DNA from: Hesseltinella vesiculosa | Lineage: Eukaryota; Mucoromycota; Mucoromycetes; Mucorales; Cunninghamellaceae | DNA: 64,000 nucleotides | Direction: 5' to 3' | Assembly (NCBI GenBank): GCA_002104935.1 | Contig: MCGT01000031.1 | Location: forward strand, 1 to 64,000 | Shown here: positions 23,331 to 35,330 of the stretch, one piece after another | How the letters are laid out: each line of letters opens with the position of its first letter | Position numbering within the stretch: the first letter of the stretch is position 1 | Position numbers and translations under genes: made by a program | Notes under the pieces: generated by a model | What the model was told of the DNA's origin: nothing | Database searches by the model: none | What the model saw: the letters and a program-made list of their open reading frames with translations, nothing else

Positions 23331-23705
23331 CTAGACAGTAGGATAAGGAACTTGGGCACCGGGACTGAGCCTTTGACGGCGTTCGATAAAATCACGTAGG
23401 CACTTCGTTTGTGCATTGAGGGCAGCCACCACACTTGCGTCGTCAGCACTTCCGCATACCAAATTCTGTTCCATGAGACGCTGCTGCTCCTCACTGCAGT
23501 GGATACCATTTAGCAGTGGATTACTTAACAAGACAAACAAGTCTTGGGTGCTGCTGATTAATTGAGGACAGTACGAAGTGGTGCTCACAGCTTCTACAAC
23601 CTTGTTGGTGTTAGCTGCGGTGCTGGCTTCTTCAGTAGGGGCACCCATGACGGTAGCAAGATAAACAGACAGCACGCAAGTAAAAGTCAAGAGTTTCTTC
23701 ATCAT
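23331..23705 (-). CDS. Small secreted protein, 124 residues, function unknown
   Basis: A single-exon frame starts at the double ATG (23705) with a clear signal peptide (MMKKLLTFTCVLSVYLATVMG, cleavage probably after GA). It then has a Thr/Ala-rich stretch and a compact helical domain with four cysteines (SYCPQL, IHCSEE, LVCGSA, TKCLRDF). The frame stays open upstream to 23780, but the signal peptide supports this start. It ends at TAG 23331. The size and four cysteines resemble small secreted fungal proteins, but I assign no family. Confidence 0.65.
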   Translation of the reverse strand: MMKKLLTFTCVLSVYLATVMGAPTEEASTAANTNKVVEAVSTTSYCPQLISSTQDLFVLLSNPLLNGIHCSEEQQRLMEQNLVCGSADDASVVAALNAQTKCLRDFIERRQRLSPGAQVPYPTV

Positions 23706-24188
23706 TATCAGTCTAACAATAGAAGAAAGGAATGCGATTTTTTCTGCCATTCGATTTGTATGAGTTTGTGTGGTTATCACTGCTGAGATCTTGGATTTCT
23801 ATCCCCTTTTTTTTTCGCCAGAAGCCTCCGTAGTAGGTTACGCCATGCATACGGCTGATAAAAAAAAATTCAAAAAAAAAGGAGCACTAACATGATGCTC
23901 TCTGAAGAGTACGTCGTGTCCGTTGATGGACAATTTTCGCTTTGTTGTATGCAAGTTTTGGAGTCTTTCGACTTTGACGACTTTAGCACTGATCATTGCA
24001 CTCAAAGCATATGACAATATCTGAATGACCTCCGTCTTTTTTTAAAAGAGGAGTCGAGGGCCGGAATGAGATCTTCATTGCTGATCAGTCCCAACTCTTC
24101 CTACAAAAAGCATCCTTAGCTAAACATCTTTTTTGCGATGCAAAAAACGAGGTTCGGGCTCAAGGTTCTCTTGTTTTCTTTCATTTAT
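23706..24188. other. Intergenic stretch, one tiny open frame only
   Basis: Between two leftward genes. A 40-codon frame opens at about 23892 (MMLSEEYVVSVDG) but has no supporting feature. Otherwise nothing is seen. Confidence 0.4.
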
Positions 24189-26764
24189 TTAGCTACCGAG
24201 GACGAGGATATGCATAGCGATATTGACGGGCCAATAGACCATACAGGCATACATTAAAAACCAAGAATGGACAAGCTGATAGTCCCATGTCAGAGGCATG
24301 ATAGCTTGTATCAAAGATGCATGGTTGTGGAGAGCATAGACGCAGGCAAGGCCCAAAGGGGACACCAATGACAGCAATGCGCATTGCACCAATTTACCAG
24401 CCACTGACGAAGTAGGTCGTACAAGCGTATAGGGGAGAATCGTCGTCAATGCGGTTGCTACAGCGAGGCTAAAGTTCAGCAAGGAGACGGTCGCAATGGT
24501 TGTGGCACCCAAAGCCAGGCACATACACTTGAGTAACCGGGGATCATATGTCGTTTGCTGTGATGTCTTGAGCCAGCCACTGGTTCCAACGATCACTGTA
24601 ACGACCACTGCAGTCATGGTGACAAGTTGATATTGCATTTTCTGCATTCCCAAATGAAAAAAAAAAAAAAAAATGCGTGTCGGTCAATGTCTTGCCGGTT
24701 GGTGTTCAACCAGGATTTACCATAAAGTCAGAATCGCCAGGAAAGTAGTCCAAAACACTAGGCTGAAGGATGGCCAAGGTAATCATGCCAGTGAAGAATG
24801 CGATCACGAGCACTGCAAAGGCAGGACCCATGGGTCGTTCATATACGCTATAAGCGGGAGCAGCTACTGCCTTTCGTTTCTTGATTTCTTGGTCTTCAGC
24901 CTGCAAGGATTTAGGATCTAAATAGAACAAGGCTAAGGAGTAAAGAGAGTCGAGTCAAGGATGAAAGAGGTCGTTGAGCCCAATTGAGCGACAGATAAAA
25001 AAAAAAAAAAGGATATTTGAAACACCAAGCAACAAGCATAGACAATCATGGGGGGCATGTAGACCCCGATGGAGACGTAACGATCAGGTTTGGGAAGCAA
25101 GTAAAAAAAAAATGACTGGTGAAAATGTTCCAAGAGATTGTTCAAACTTCGGAACGTCGATTCTACGAGGCTAGGTGTTTTGGGAAAAAAAAAAAAAAAG
25201 TGAGATGGTGCTGTGATGAATAGGATCGACAACATACATGCCGATGCGATGGAAACCAAAAAGAGCATGTAGATTGGTGGTGCCATAGATGCCATGGATG
25301 GTTACAGCATCGATCTTATACCTTGCAAAGGGCGAAGACAATGTCAGGAACTTGTCGCTATGGCTGATCCTCGATTTTGTCCCCTTACCGCAGATACTGG
25401 CCCGCATCGCTTGAGGAATGGCCAATGGCTTGGTATTTCATGGTATGTAGCATATGCGAAAGGCCAGACCAGTATGGATCGTCTGTGTCGGTGCTTTGGC
25501 CAGTGTTGTCGTGAAGCGTGACAGGTATCCTTGCGGATGTTTCGGCCACAATGCGGATGGTGTTGATCAGATCTAGGTTTGGCAGTTGACCGTTGACGCC
25601 CTCTATCAACCCATCAAACAAAGAAGGGATGGGTTCACTTATCCTGGTGACGGCCTTCCTTACCAAAGTATAAACCAAGCCGTTCATAGTCATTTGTTCC
25701 TGGGAAATCCAAATTCACGACGCCTTGAATAGCGCCAGATCGAGGCATTACCAAAGATGACAATGTCCCTGAACGAAAGACGCGTAAGCACAGACTTCCT
25801 CCCCTACATTGCCGACTTACTTTCTTGCTCAATGCCATGGTAAGCTTCAAGCCACGCTTGGGTGCCAGCATCAGCTTGATCAGTCACGAGTAAAATGATA
25901 TCTTTGGACCAGTACACATTTCTTTTGAAGAGCTTGGAGAGTGACAGCAAGGCAGCAATCCCGTTTGTATTTTCTGCGAAGAGCGCGGCAGAAAAAAAAA
26001 AAAAAAAGTCAGTCCACCCTCCATTTCCAGTCAAATAGCTTACGATCGCCAGTCCTAGAGATCCAAGGAGCACTGAGCACAAGGGCCTCTTTACCGTCGC
26101 TGCGCGGCGTGCGATAAATAGCAAATGTGTTCATCCCCTACACGAAATGAAAGTGAGCCCCATGTTCCAACACCTTTCATCCACTCACCGAGAGCTTGTT
26201 GGTATCAAAATCCTGATGGACAGCAGCAAATCCATTTTTACGTAGCTGCTCTTGCACATAGGATGCACGGCTGGGCAGTCATAAATAAGTGTCAGAGACA
26301 ATGAGGTCAAGGAAGATGCAAATCAACTACTTACACTGTGATGTTTTGATCTTGAATCTGATGCAGTTCATCTCTATAAGTTTCAGCTGCTTTGATATCG
26401 TGGTACCCATAATAGACATTCACCTTTATAAAAAAAAATACGTTCAATCGGAAAGTCGTTGGGAACGTCGACGAGGTTTCATTTACCTGGCCTGGCAGCA
26501 ATGCATTTTCAGATACATATGTATTTTTGTTGTAGCCATCATAAGGTAATAAAAGAATCCAGCAAGTGCCAATGAGAAAGAGAAGGACGCTGCCACAGAG
26601 AAAACCGATGAGCATTTCCTTTAGAAAAGACACCACGCTGTGCTTTACCAAAATGAAGAGGTATACTTGTCCAAGAAGGAAAACACGGCACGGGTTTGTT
26701 CAATGGTTAGATAAGATGACCGTTTCTTTTTACCAAGGCGAGCCTTGATTTTGGAAAGCACCAT
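24189..26764 (-). CDS. GAA1: GPI transamidase component Gaa1
   Basis: The gene starts at ATG 26764 with a 31-nt exon ([10 protein letters not shown]) spliced into [10 protein letters not shown]. The first membrane segment is [20 protein letters not shown]. The large lumenal domain carries the Gaa1 hallmarks: [30 protein letters not shown] and [20 protein letters not shown], then [11 protein letters not shown]. The C-terminal half holds several membrane segments ([20 protein letters not shown] and others) and stops at 24189. Gaa1 is the M28-peptidase-like subunit of the ER transamidase that attaches GPI anchors to proteins. At least twelve exons are separated by short introns, one with an A/T run near 25190. 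Internal exon edges in the 24.9-25.9 kb part are approximate. Confidence 0.92.
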
Positions 26765-27194
26765 CAAGGAAAAAAGAAGTGAACAAAGCGAGAGAAAAAG
26801 AAAAAAATCCCGCCAGGCGTTTTTTTTTTTTTTTTTTTGGCCTTTTCCAATGTTGTCACAGGGGCTGACCGTGTTTCCTTGTCTTTGCTCTCTTCATTTA
26901 AAAACTCTTTTCGCTTGAATAAATCATCCTGGCATTAAATCAGGTGGTGCTAGAAAAAGGAAATCTCACTACAAAAGATAACCTTCAAGCTATGGCTGGA
27001 GCGGAACGACAGTCGCCTAGGAGATACTCTCAAGAAGGTACATTGTAACAATAGAAGTCTAGAGCCATGAAGTATCATCTCATTTATTGATCGTCATCTT
27101 TTTAAAACAAACATGTGATTAAAAAAAAAAAAGTTTTATCGAGGGATGGGCGAATGAAGGGCAAGAAAAAGAAAAACGGCTGGGGATGGACGGT
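26765..27194. other. Spacer between GAA1 and SUB2
   Basis: Contains a T run (26820-26838) and an A run (27121-27132), no supported gene. It combines the GAA1 promoter with the SUB2 3' flank. Confidence 0.45.
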
Positions 27195-28621
27195 TTAAGA
27201 GGCATTGAAGGCACTGACTTCGGCCAAATCGGGCATGGGGTTGATGTTGATTTCGAAGCGGCTTTGAACATCGTTGAGCACCTTGGTGTCGTCTTCACTG
27301 GAGACAAAGGAGATAGCCAGACCCTTGGTACCGAAACGACCGGCACGACCAACACGATGCAAGTAGGTATCGGCAGAGTCGGGCATATCATAGTTGACGA
27401 CGATGTTGACACGTTCGATATCGATACCACGACCAAAGATGTCGGTGGCAACCATGATACGCTTTTCGAATTCCTTGAAGGATCGGTAGCGCTTGATACG
27501 TTCATCTTGGCTCATTTGTGAGTGGATGCAGATACTGGGGAAGTTACAGTCGGTCAGAATGCGGTTGAGCTCGTTGGCACGGGCCACCGAGCGCACAAAG
27601 ATACACACTTGGTTGAATTCCAAAGAGTCAAGCAAATCGTTCAATTGACGGTTCTTTTCGTTTTCTTCCATCTTGCAGTAATATTGTACCAAACCGTGCA
27701 GCGTCAATTTGGCCTCGTCATCCACGTAGATTTCCAGAGGGTTTTGCATGAACTTTTTGCAGACAGGTCGGGTTTCCTTTGACAGGGTGGCAGAGAACAT
27801 CATGACTTGCTTATGGTGAGGGGTGGCACGGAAGATTTCTTGAACGTCACGACGCATGTCTATTTAACAAAATGAGCACGTTGGCTCCTTTTGTTCAATG
27901 CCATTTACCTAATTGTTCGAGCATCTTGTCGCATTCATCCAAAACAAAGTGCTTGATGCTGTTCAACTTCAAGTGCTTCTCGCGCACCAAGGCCAACACA
28001 CGGCCGGGGGTACCCACCAAGATGTGAGGGCACTTGGCCTTATCCTTCAAAATTTCGATATCTTTGTTGATCTGGACACCGCCATAAAACACTTCGGTTC
28101 GGATGTCAGGCAGATATTTGCTGAAACGGGCGTATTCGTTTTTGATTTGGAAGGCCAATTCACGGGTATGACACAGGACAATCACAGCCACTTCACCATC
28201 GACAGGTTCGATTTGTTGCAGGGTGGCCAGCACAAACACGGCAGTCTTACCCATACCTGACTTGGCTTGACACAACACATCCATACCCAAGATAGATTGA
28301 GGAATACATTCTTGTTGCACTATGTCATCATGCCACCACAGAAGAAATGATGAATCTCGACAAAGTTTTTCATCGTGTTGCTTCTATACCTTCAGAAGGA
28401 TGTTCAAAACCGCAATCGACAATGCTACGCAATAATTCCGGCTTCAACAAAAAGTCACGGAAACCCGTCGAGTGGATACCAACATAGGAACCTTTCTTGT
28501 CTTTCTTGTCGTCATCGGCCAACGCATCAGCGTCATCATTCACTTTGACAGAGTCTTGTTGAAGAGTTTGATCGTCTTCTTCGTAATCAATAAGATCATC
28601 GGCGTGGTCGGCAGCAGACAT
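27195..28621 (-). CDS. SUB2: DECD-box RNA helicase Sub2/UAP56
   Basis: Three exons (28621-28390, 28319-27909, 27859-27195) give 435 residues. After an acidic N-terminus ([10 protein letters not shown]) the Q-motif region ([20 protein letters not shown]) leads to motif I AKSGMGKT, Ia HTRELAFQI, Ib [20 protein letters not shown], then [10 protein letters not shown], motif [15 protein letters not shown] and [12 protein letters not shown]. The DECD variant and near full-length similarity identify Sub2/UAP56. This helicase loads during spliceosome assembly and recruits the TREX mRNA export complex. The frame stays open to TTG at 28627, but ATG at 28621 is the natural start. Confidence 0.98.
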
Positions 28622-29952
28622 GTTCAATAACTAGTGTTGTATTTGTGGGGAGGAAAAAGGACAGGGTACAACAAAGAGAGACGTGTAAGTAAACAAGAAA
28701 TAAAAAAAAAAAAAATAAAAAAGAAGAGGAAAACAAAGGAGGCGAAAAACCAGCGGCTTTTTTTTACAGCTTGCGCGCAAAAAGAGTAAACAAGCAACTG
28801 GCCAATCATGAGCCACCAAAGAAGCACAAAAAAAAAAAATCCAGGTGAACTGCTCCAAAGACCACCACATCATTCACAAAATGCATGGGATTCAACAAAG
28901 GCTAATGCTTCTCTTTCTTCATCATCTCACTCTTCGTTTGTCGATTATTTGATACAGTACAACATACCTTGGTTTATGAATGGAGCTGTTGTTGGAGAAT
29001 TGAAAAAAAAAGAAAAGAAAAGAAAAGCCAGAAAAAGGCAGAAAGAAGGAGGTCAGCAAAAATTAAACAGGAAAAACATGAAAAGTAGACGACATCTCTC
29101 CTAGCTCCGTACATTTTGAAGCGAAATGGACTTGCAATGCAACCAGGGGCGGTCTTTACTTCAGACTTTGTCTTCTTTAATCTCTCAAAGAGTACATTTA
29201 TGATTTGATTTGACAAAAAAAAATGGTGCCCTGCCCTGATCAACGTCTGTTTTTTTTGAGCAAAAACTGTATTTTGGCGGGCGAACCGCGAAAGCCATTT
29301 CAAGTGCATGCGTAAAGTCGCTTAAATAGAAACCATCACAGGCTTCGCCGATTCTAGTAACGAGAACTTCTTTCGCTTCACTTTATTCTTGACAACTGAC
29401 CAGAATTGCTAAAAAAAAAAACCCCCAAAAATCGGTCATTTTTGCCAGGGGACCCCAGACCCTCCGATCAACACTCACAGATCATATTAGCTCCAATCCA
29501 GCGCACCCCACACTTTGCATACAAGTACAAGATGATGTGAAATGATTTTGAAATGAATGACGACTGTCTCAGACATCTGAGCGAAGACCTAGACGGCCAA
29601 CAATAGGTCTCACGCACTTGAAATTGCTGTAGCGGTCGAACAGGCGCTCAGTAGCGGAAAATTCGGAAAATGGAACTTCTCATGGGATGTCAAAACCTGG
29701 GGCAGACATACAGTACACATCAATTTTGGAATAAAAAAAAAACTGCTGGATGTACGTGCTTCTCGATTTCATCCTAGGCATTTGGTATGTCTTCCACTCT
29801 GTTGATACAAAAATTCGTTCGCAAAAGGTGGGAACGGAATGAAACCATGACATAGAATGACTGATGTTCCACAGAACCAAAGAAATGGGTTAAAAAACTG
29901 AGATTAGGTTTTTCTCTCTTTCCTTTTTTTCGTACCTTTTTTTATATTTGAA
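28622..29952. other. Intergenic stretch with one repeat copy
   Basis: No gene is supported. An open frame at 28808-29104 is driven by A-rich sequence and is not convincing. A dispersed-repeat fragment lies at about 29415-29600. The rest is AT-rich with homopolymers. Confidence 0.45.
29415..29600 (-). repeat. Dispersed repeat family, copy 3 (truncated)
   Basis: It carries AAAAATCGGTCATTTTTGCC, GGGGACCCCAGA, ACTTTGCATACAAGTACAAGATGATG and GACTGTCTCAGACATCTGAG, which match the outer half of the right palindrome arm (40.72-40.88 kb). The inner half is missing. Confidence 0.7.
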
Positions 29953-31354
29953 ATGAGCTATAAACATGGTGTTGTTCTAGGTAAGACCTTGGTGAATCAT
30001 AAAATGCTACGCTGACATGGTGGTATTTTATATTTCTACTCGAATAGGTGCGGGTGTGTCTGGTTTGACCACGGGCATTGTACTTTTGCGTCAAGGCGTT
30101 AAAAAAGTCACCGTTGTCGGAAAGCACCTTGCTGGTGAACAAACTGTTGAATATGCATCGCCATGGGCAGGCGCATCGATCTTGAGCTTTGCTCAATCTT
30201 CAGATAAACGACTTCAAGGTAAAGGCAGAAAGTGAGGTGCCAAGAAAAAAAAACAAGGTTTGGAGCTGATCACAACCATTTTTGAAAGACATCGATCGAG
30301 ACACGCTCAAGGTGTTCCATGAATTGGCCAACAATGCACCTGAAAGTGGCGTTAGCTGGTGTGCTGGCTACCAATTCTTCGCAACTGAAGATGATCCCAA
30401 CGAAGATCGCTACTGGGTCAGAGATCTATTCCAAGACGTAAGGTTTAAAAAAAAAAAGTTTTTCCCACTGTTTCAAAACCCGGATCTACGGAACGAAGAT
30501 GCATTTTCATTTTTGCTTTTTCCCTTAGTACAAGCGCTTATCCAAGGAGGAACTGCCAACCGGCTGTAGTCAAGGGTATTCGTTTGTCAGCTGTAAGTGA
30601 CCAGCGACTAGGTACCATGTCATATTTACCCTTTTCTATTGAAGTCTGTGCGAATGTTCCTCAATACTTGCAATGGCTTTTGTCCCAATTCAAGGCCCTG
30701 GGCGGTCATTTGGAAAAACGTCCCTTTGACAGTTTGCAAGACGTGATAGAACACTACAAAGATGCAGATGTGCTGGTCAATTGCACCGGCCTGGGTAGCG
30801 CTCATTTGAAGGACGTGCAAGACGACTCGATGTATGGTGTTCGCGGCCAAACTGCCCTTGTCTGGGCTCCTCATGTCAAGCACCAATGGTACCGGGACGT
30901 CACCAACGAAGATAAATTCTGCACCTACATTATTCCCCGAGGCGATGGCAGTGTCATCTGTGGTGGTACCATGGACGCCGACAATCACGACACCCAAGCC
31001 GACCCTGAGTTAACCAAGCGCATTTTGGCAAACTGTTGTGATTTACACCCCTTTCTGGCTAAAGGAAAAGGCCCCGATGCATTGAAGGTCCTATCTATCA
31101 ACGTGGGTTTCCGTCCAGGTCGTAAAGGTGGTATCCGCCTCGAAAAACAAGTCAAACGCAAGTTTAGAAGGAAAAGCTGCCTAGCATCGTCTCACCTTTT
31201 TTTTTTTTTTTTCTTTATCTTAGGTCGGTCCAATGGAGATGAGGTTATTGTCTGCCATAACTATGGTCATTCTTCGCATGGTTACCAATCCAGCTGGGGC
31301 TCTAGCCAACGCGTCTGGAAGCTCCTGTCTCAACGTCACCTGGCCAAGTTGTAA
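29953..31354 (+). CDS. FAD-dependent D-amino-acid oxidase, peroxisomal
   Basis: Six exons chain to 351 residues. The first exon is 28 nt (MSYKHGVVL) and joins GAGVSGLTTGIVLL, the FAD-binding GxGxxG motif. Later family marks are VEYASPWAGA, VNCTGLGS, CTYIIPRGDGSVICGGT and NVGFRPGRKGGIRLE followed by CHNYGHSSHGYQSSWGSS. The enzyme oxidises D-amino acids to keto acids with release of ammonia and peroxide; D-amino-acid and D-aspartate oxidases cannot be separated by eye. The protein ends in AKL, a type-1 peroxisomal targeting tripeptide. The last intron appears to begin with GC (AAA C|GCAAGTTT, 31158), the only donor found that keeps both the GGIRLE region and the downstream frame. Confidence 0.93.
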
Positions 31355-31778
31355 TAAACGTAGACTGCACGTCCATCCTTTTTAACGTTACAAAAATCAC
31401 AATCCACACACACAATTTAAAGAACCTTGCGCTCAGCATCCACAATAGCGTGCCCAACATTTCAATTGGATGGTTTACACCCTATGTAGCTCAAAGAGAC
31501 CTTCTGAGATGGCTCAAACTATAGAGAGCTCCGACCACGGGGCATTCAAACAAGAGCAAGAAGCCGCTGGACATCTCAAGCCCAGACATTTCCCGCCTGT
31601 CTGGCGAGGGGGTCAACCTGCCAAGGCTCAACAGGTTTGAGTGTACGCATCTTTTATTTACCGGGGTCAGAAAAAAAAAAACACTGCTCTCAAAAAGAAA
31701 AAAAAAAAAAAAAAAGGAGGGGGAAGGGCATCTACCAAAAGATGTCTACCCAAAAGCTAAAAGTGCTTCTGAAATCGC
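31355..31778. other. Spacer between DAO and RPS20
   Basis: Two A runs (31670-31682, 31699-31716) and a short open frame described separately. It otherwise holds the 3' flanks of two converging genes. Confidence 0.45.
31508..31639 (+). CDS. Possible 43-codon ORF, unrecognised
   Basis: The frame MAQTIESSDHGAFKQEQEAA ... HFPPVWRGGQPAKAQQV has protein-like composition and sits between two converging genes. It could be a small protein or a leftover exon. I see no splice partner and no family match, so the call is weak. Confidence 0.25.
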
Positions 31779-32203
31779 TTAAGCAATGGTGACTTCGACC
31801 TATAGATAAACAACGGTGAGTGAAAGAGTTCGAGTTGGCAAAAAGCAGGACTTACTTCGACACCAGGTTCAATGGAGATGGAAGTGATTTGCTTGACAAT
31901 TTCAGAAGGAGAGTGCAAGTCGATCAAACGCTTGTGGATGCGCATTTCAAATCGGTCAAAGGTTTCGGAACCGTTACCGCAAGGAGACTTGCGAGTGGTG
32001 ATACGGAGAACCTTGGTGGGGAGACGGACAGGGCCCTTGACCTTGAGTTGCTTGTCCTTGGCACGTTGGACGAGATCGCTGGAGACCTTTTCCAAGTTCT
32101 TCACATTACGGGAGGTCAAGGTAATGCGAATGCGGTGGATCTTGGCTTCGACTTGTTCTTCGACACCAGGCTTTTCAGAGGAGTTCTTAGCGACGTAAGA
32201 CAT
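31779..32203 (-). CDS. RPS20: 40S ribosomal protein uS10 (S20)
   Basis: Two exons (32203-31856 and 31799-31779) encode 122 residues. The uS10 features are all present: [40 protein letters not shown] and [21 protein letters not shown] 21-nt last exon supplies VEVTIA. The protein sits in the head of the small subunit. It is transcribed divergently from NOP9, 266 bp away start to start. Confidence 0.97.
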
Positions 32204-32469
32204 TGTTTAAAATTCTCAGCGGTGACTAAGTTTCGGGTTAAAAGGGTAATAAAAGCAAAGGATGCTTAAAAGTGGAGGAAGAAGAAAAGAGAGGGATCCA
32301 AGGAACAGCTCGATTTGAAGAAAAAAAAATTTGCAGCCGCCAAGATCTGCCAATCACATTCCTCTGATCACTGGGTGGCTGGGTTCCGTCTGCCAGTTCA
32401 ATAAAACTGGGCAGAAGCGCACTTTTTTTTCTTTCTTCCTATCTTCCTCACATTTTTAAACGAATCAAT
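32204..32469. promoter_or_regulatory. Shared divergent promoter of RPS20 and NOP9
   Basis: Only 266 bp separate the two start codons, so the promoters must overlap or abut. The region has A- and T-rich stretches; I see no motif I could name with confidence. Confidence 0.5.
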
Positions 32470-35017
32470 ATGGGTAAAGCTCGCTCTAAAAGAAACAGCC
32501 GACGAAGAACCAGAACCAAGGAAGAAAATGATCATGCCGATGATAGCAACAACGATACCCAACAACAGCAACAAAATCAGGAACCTGATCAGCCTGATCA
32601 AACTGACGCTCCTGCTTTTTACATGGACGATCAACCTGAACAGCAAGATCTTGTCATGACCACCCAAGACTTGCACGATAAGTACCACTTCCAAGCTGCC
32701 CATTATGGTGAATTAGAGGAAGATATGGTTGGTTACTTCAAAGGCATCGAAGCCAAACTGGACGATCAGGATTTTGACTCTGCTGAAGGTATGAAAACGC
32801 CATTTTTCCCTCCAGTGCCTCATACCCCTTTCATCTTTTACAGACCAGCGGTTATTCGTCGAAAATGTGTATAGCGAAGTGGAAGGCAACGAATTACGCT
32901 TGGCCACCAACTACTCATGCTCGCTGATTCTGGAAAAAATGTTAAAGATCTCGGACCACTTTCAACTCCGTGTCTTTATGGACAAACTGGCTGGGCAGTA
33001 AGTTGGAGCTTCAGGGACTGCTGGACATTGGGCTGATCCTTGTCTCTTTCTTTTTCGATAGAACCATTCCATTGTTTGCTCACCGATTTGCCTCACACGT
33101 TTGCCAAACGCTGTTGACTTTGGCTGCCCATGTGGTGGATCAAGAAGTCGCTGAAGGCGTGTCAGCAACAGAGCGATCCAAACCTGGCGAGCTCCCATCT
33201 ATGCAACAAATGATCTTGGACATGTGCCAGGTATGGAAATACCCACTTGATGCGAAATATATTCCTTACTGATTCTGTTTTTAACGTTGTCATTTCAGGA
33301 CATACGACCAATGATTGGAGGCTTGATCACGCAACAATTTGCCTCGCACGTAGTTCGTATCTTGCTGTTTGTGTTGTCCGGCAAACGTGTGGATGAAACG
33401 CATGGCCAGGCCAAGGGTAAACTGCGCACCAAGAAATCCAGCCAGTACAAAACAAGTAAAAACGACTCGCTAGCCTCCGTCGGCAAAGACCGTCGGTCAC
33501 TACGCGTACCTGCTGCCTTTTTGGACATGTTCCGCACCTTGACCAACGACTTGGCTGTGAAAAGCGAAGACAGTGTGATTCGTAGTTTGTCAGCCCATAA
33601 GGTGGCCAGCCCTGTCTTGCAGGTAGATTGGATGATGGACATAAGCAGAAAACACAGAGCTGATCACATTGCTTCATTTGCTCTAGTTACTATTGGAAAT
33701 GCAAGGCAAAGATGCCGAAGGCAAAAAAGTACAAGCCATCCTTGTGGACCGTTTGTTGTGGGGATTTGTGACGGATCGTAAGCGGTAGAGGTTTGGCGCA
33801 GAAAAAAACAAGTCCAGCAACTTACATCTCTTCATAGCCAATCCCGGTGCCGACAGCCCAACATCAAGCCGCAATGCCTGGTTCCAAACCTTGGTACGTG
33901 ACACTGTTGCATCGCATCTGCTTGAAGTCATTGTCAAGGTGGTATCGGACGATGTTTACGACAAGCTTTACAAGACCTATTTCGCTGGTCGTTTGGAAAA
34001 ATTCGGCATGAACCCCGTCTCCAACTTTGTGATCCAGCAACTCATCAGTCATGCTCGCACACCTGCTCAATTGAAGGCCATGGTCGACGAGCTTCCTGCC
34101 AAGGCATTCAAAAACTTTATTGTCGGTGGCAAGCACGGTGTCGTCCGTAGTATCGTTGAATCCTCAGCCAATTTGCAAGCCTGCCAAAAGCAAGTGATTG
34201 ATACCTTGTTGGAGGCCCTCGGTCTCAAGGAGGATCCCAAGCAAACCGTCGATTGTTTGATGCGTATGCGCACCTTGGACGTAAGCTTGGTCAAGAGGGG
34301 AGAGGTACTTTTGCCAACTGCCGATGACTCAACTTCCAGTTCATTCATGCGCGTAGGGATGGAACAATATGACCGATGAAGACAAATACAACCTGCGTCT
34401 CTTCCATATCCAAGGCTCATTGATAGTGCAAGCCATTATGAAGATGCCTGCCGAACAAAACTCGGTAGTGGTCAACAGGTAATTGAAAATAAGCAACGTT
34501 GACTTGCATGCACCAACCTCTTTCTTTTTTTCACAGCTTCCTGTCTTTACCCCGTCAAACGTCGTTGCGTTGGTGCTACACACCTGTTGGTTCGCGTGCT
34601 TATCAAGCCATCGTGTCCTCGGAAAGTGTCAGCGAAAAGATTAAGAAGAAGTTGCTCAAGGACTTGCAAGGAGACTATGTCAGACTTTCCAAGGACAAGT
34701 TTGGTAGCCACATTGTTGAAGCCTGCTGGGGCGTCGCTGATATTAACATGAAGGTACAATAATCATTGCATGGAGCTGTTCCTTTTGGCTGTACTCACTT
34801 TTTTTTTCTGTCACAGGAAAAGATTGCTCAAGAACTAGTCAAATATGAACACGACCTGTCGGAGCACCACTTGGGCAAGTGTATTCTCTGGACTTGTAAG
34901 ATTGATTTATACAAGCGTCGCCATGACGACTGGGTCGAAAGAGAAAAGGGCATCGATCGAAAGCGTGACATGTTCAAGGACATCTTGGGCTCAGACAAGA
35001 AACGGTCGCGCTCATAA
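32470..35017 (+). CDS. NOP9: Nucleolar pumilio-like protein Nop9
   Basis: Nine exons chain to exactly 680 codons. The protein begins with a basic patch (MGKARSKRNSRRRTR) and a Gln/Asp-rich segment. Pumilio-type repeats follow, for example RFASHVCQTLLTLAAHV, QQFASHVVRILLFVLSG, DTVASHLLEVIVKVV, NPVSNFVIQQLISHA, FHIQGSLIVQAIMKMP, VGSRAYQAIVSSE and KDKFGSHIVEACWGVAD. The C-terminus is very basic (SDKKRSRS). Nop9 binds pre-rRNA in 90S particles and is needed for 18S rRNA maturation. The acceptor of the intron after RTLD is GCGTAG (exon resumes at 34357 with GWNNMTDED). Other nearby AGs break the frame. Confidence 0.95.
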
Positions 35018-35330
35018 CCAGTTCCAATCCACCATTTTGCATTTCAATTCACCTGCATCCTCTTTTATCTTCAGCTACCATAAATACTCATTCCATAGAA
35101 TAAATTCTTTTTGTTTCGCGACTATAGCCATTGACCAAGTTTCACAGGCGGCGCCTGCTTTGAATCCATCGTCTTGTTTTCAATTGTTGGTGTGGCAGGT
35201 GCATGAATCGGAATTGGAATTTGAAACTGTTTCTGCAATGGCTTTTTACGGGACGGCTGTTCAATTTTCCTTTTTTCTACTTCTCCTTCAGAAGCGTATT
35301 TTTTTTTTTTTTACTTTTTTTGAATCAGCT
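35018..35330. other. Spacer between NOP9 and the GH15 gene
   Basis: Same-strand neighbours. It holds a T run (35300-35312) just before the GH15 start codon; no gene is seen. Confidence 0.45.

Noticed and set aside
27186..28260. Plus-strand open frames antisense to SUB2
   Set aside because: They are shadows of the strongly coding helicase on the other strand.
28808..29104. 98-codon frame upstream of SUB2
   Set aside because: Lysine-rich because of A runs, with no domain, splice support or convincing codon use.
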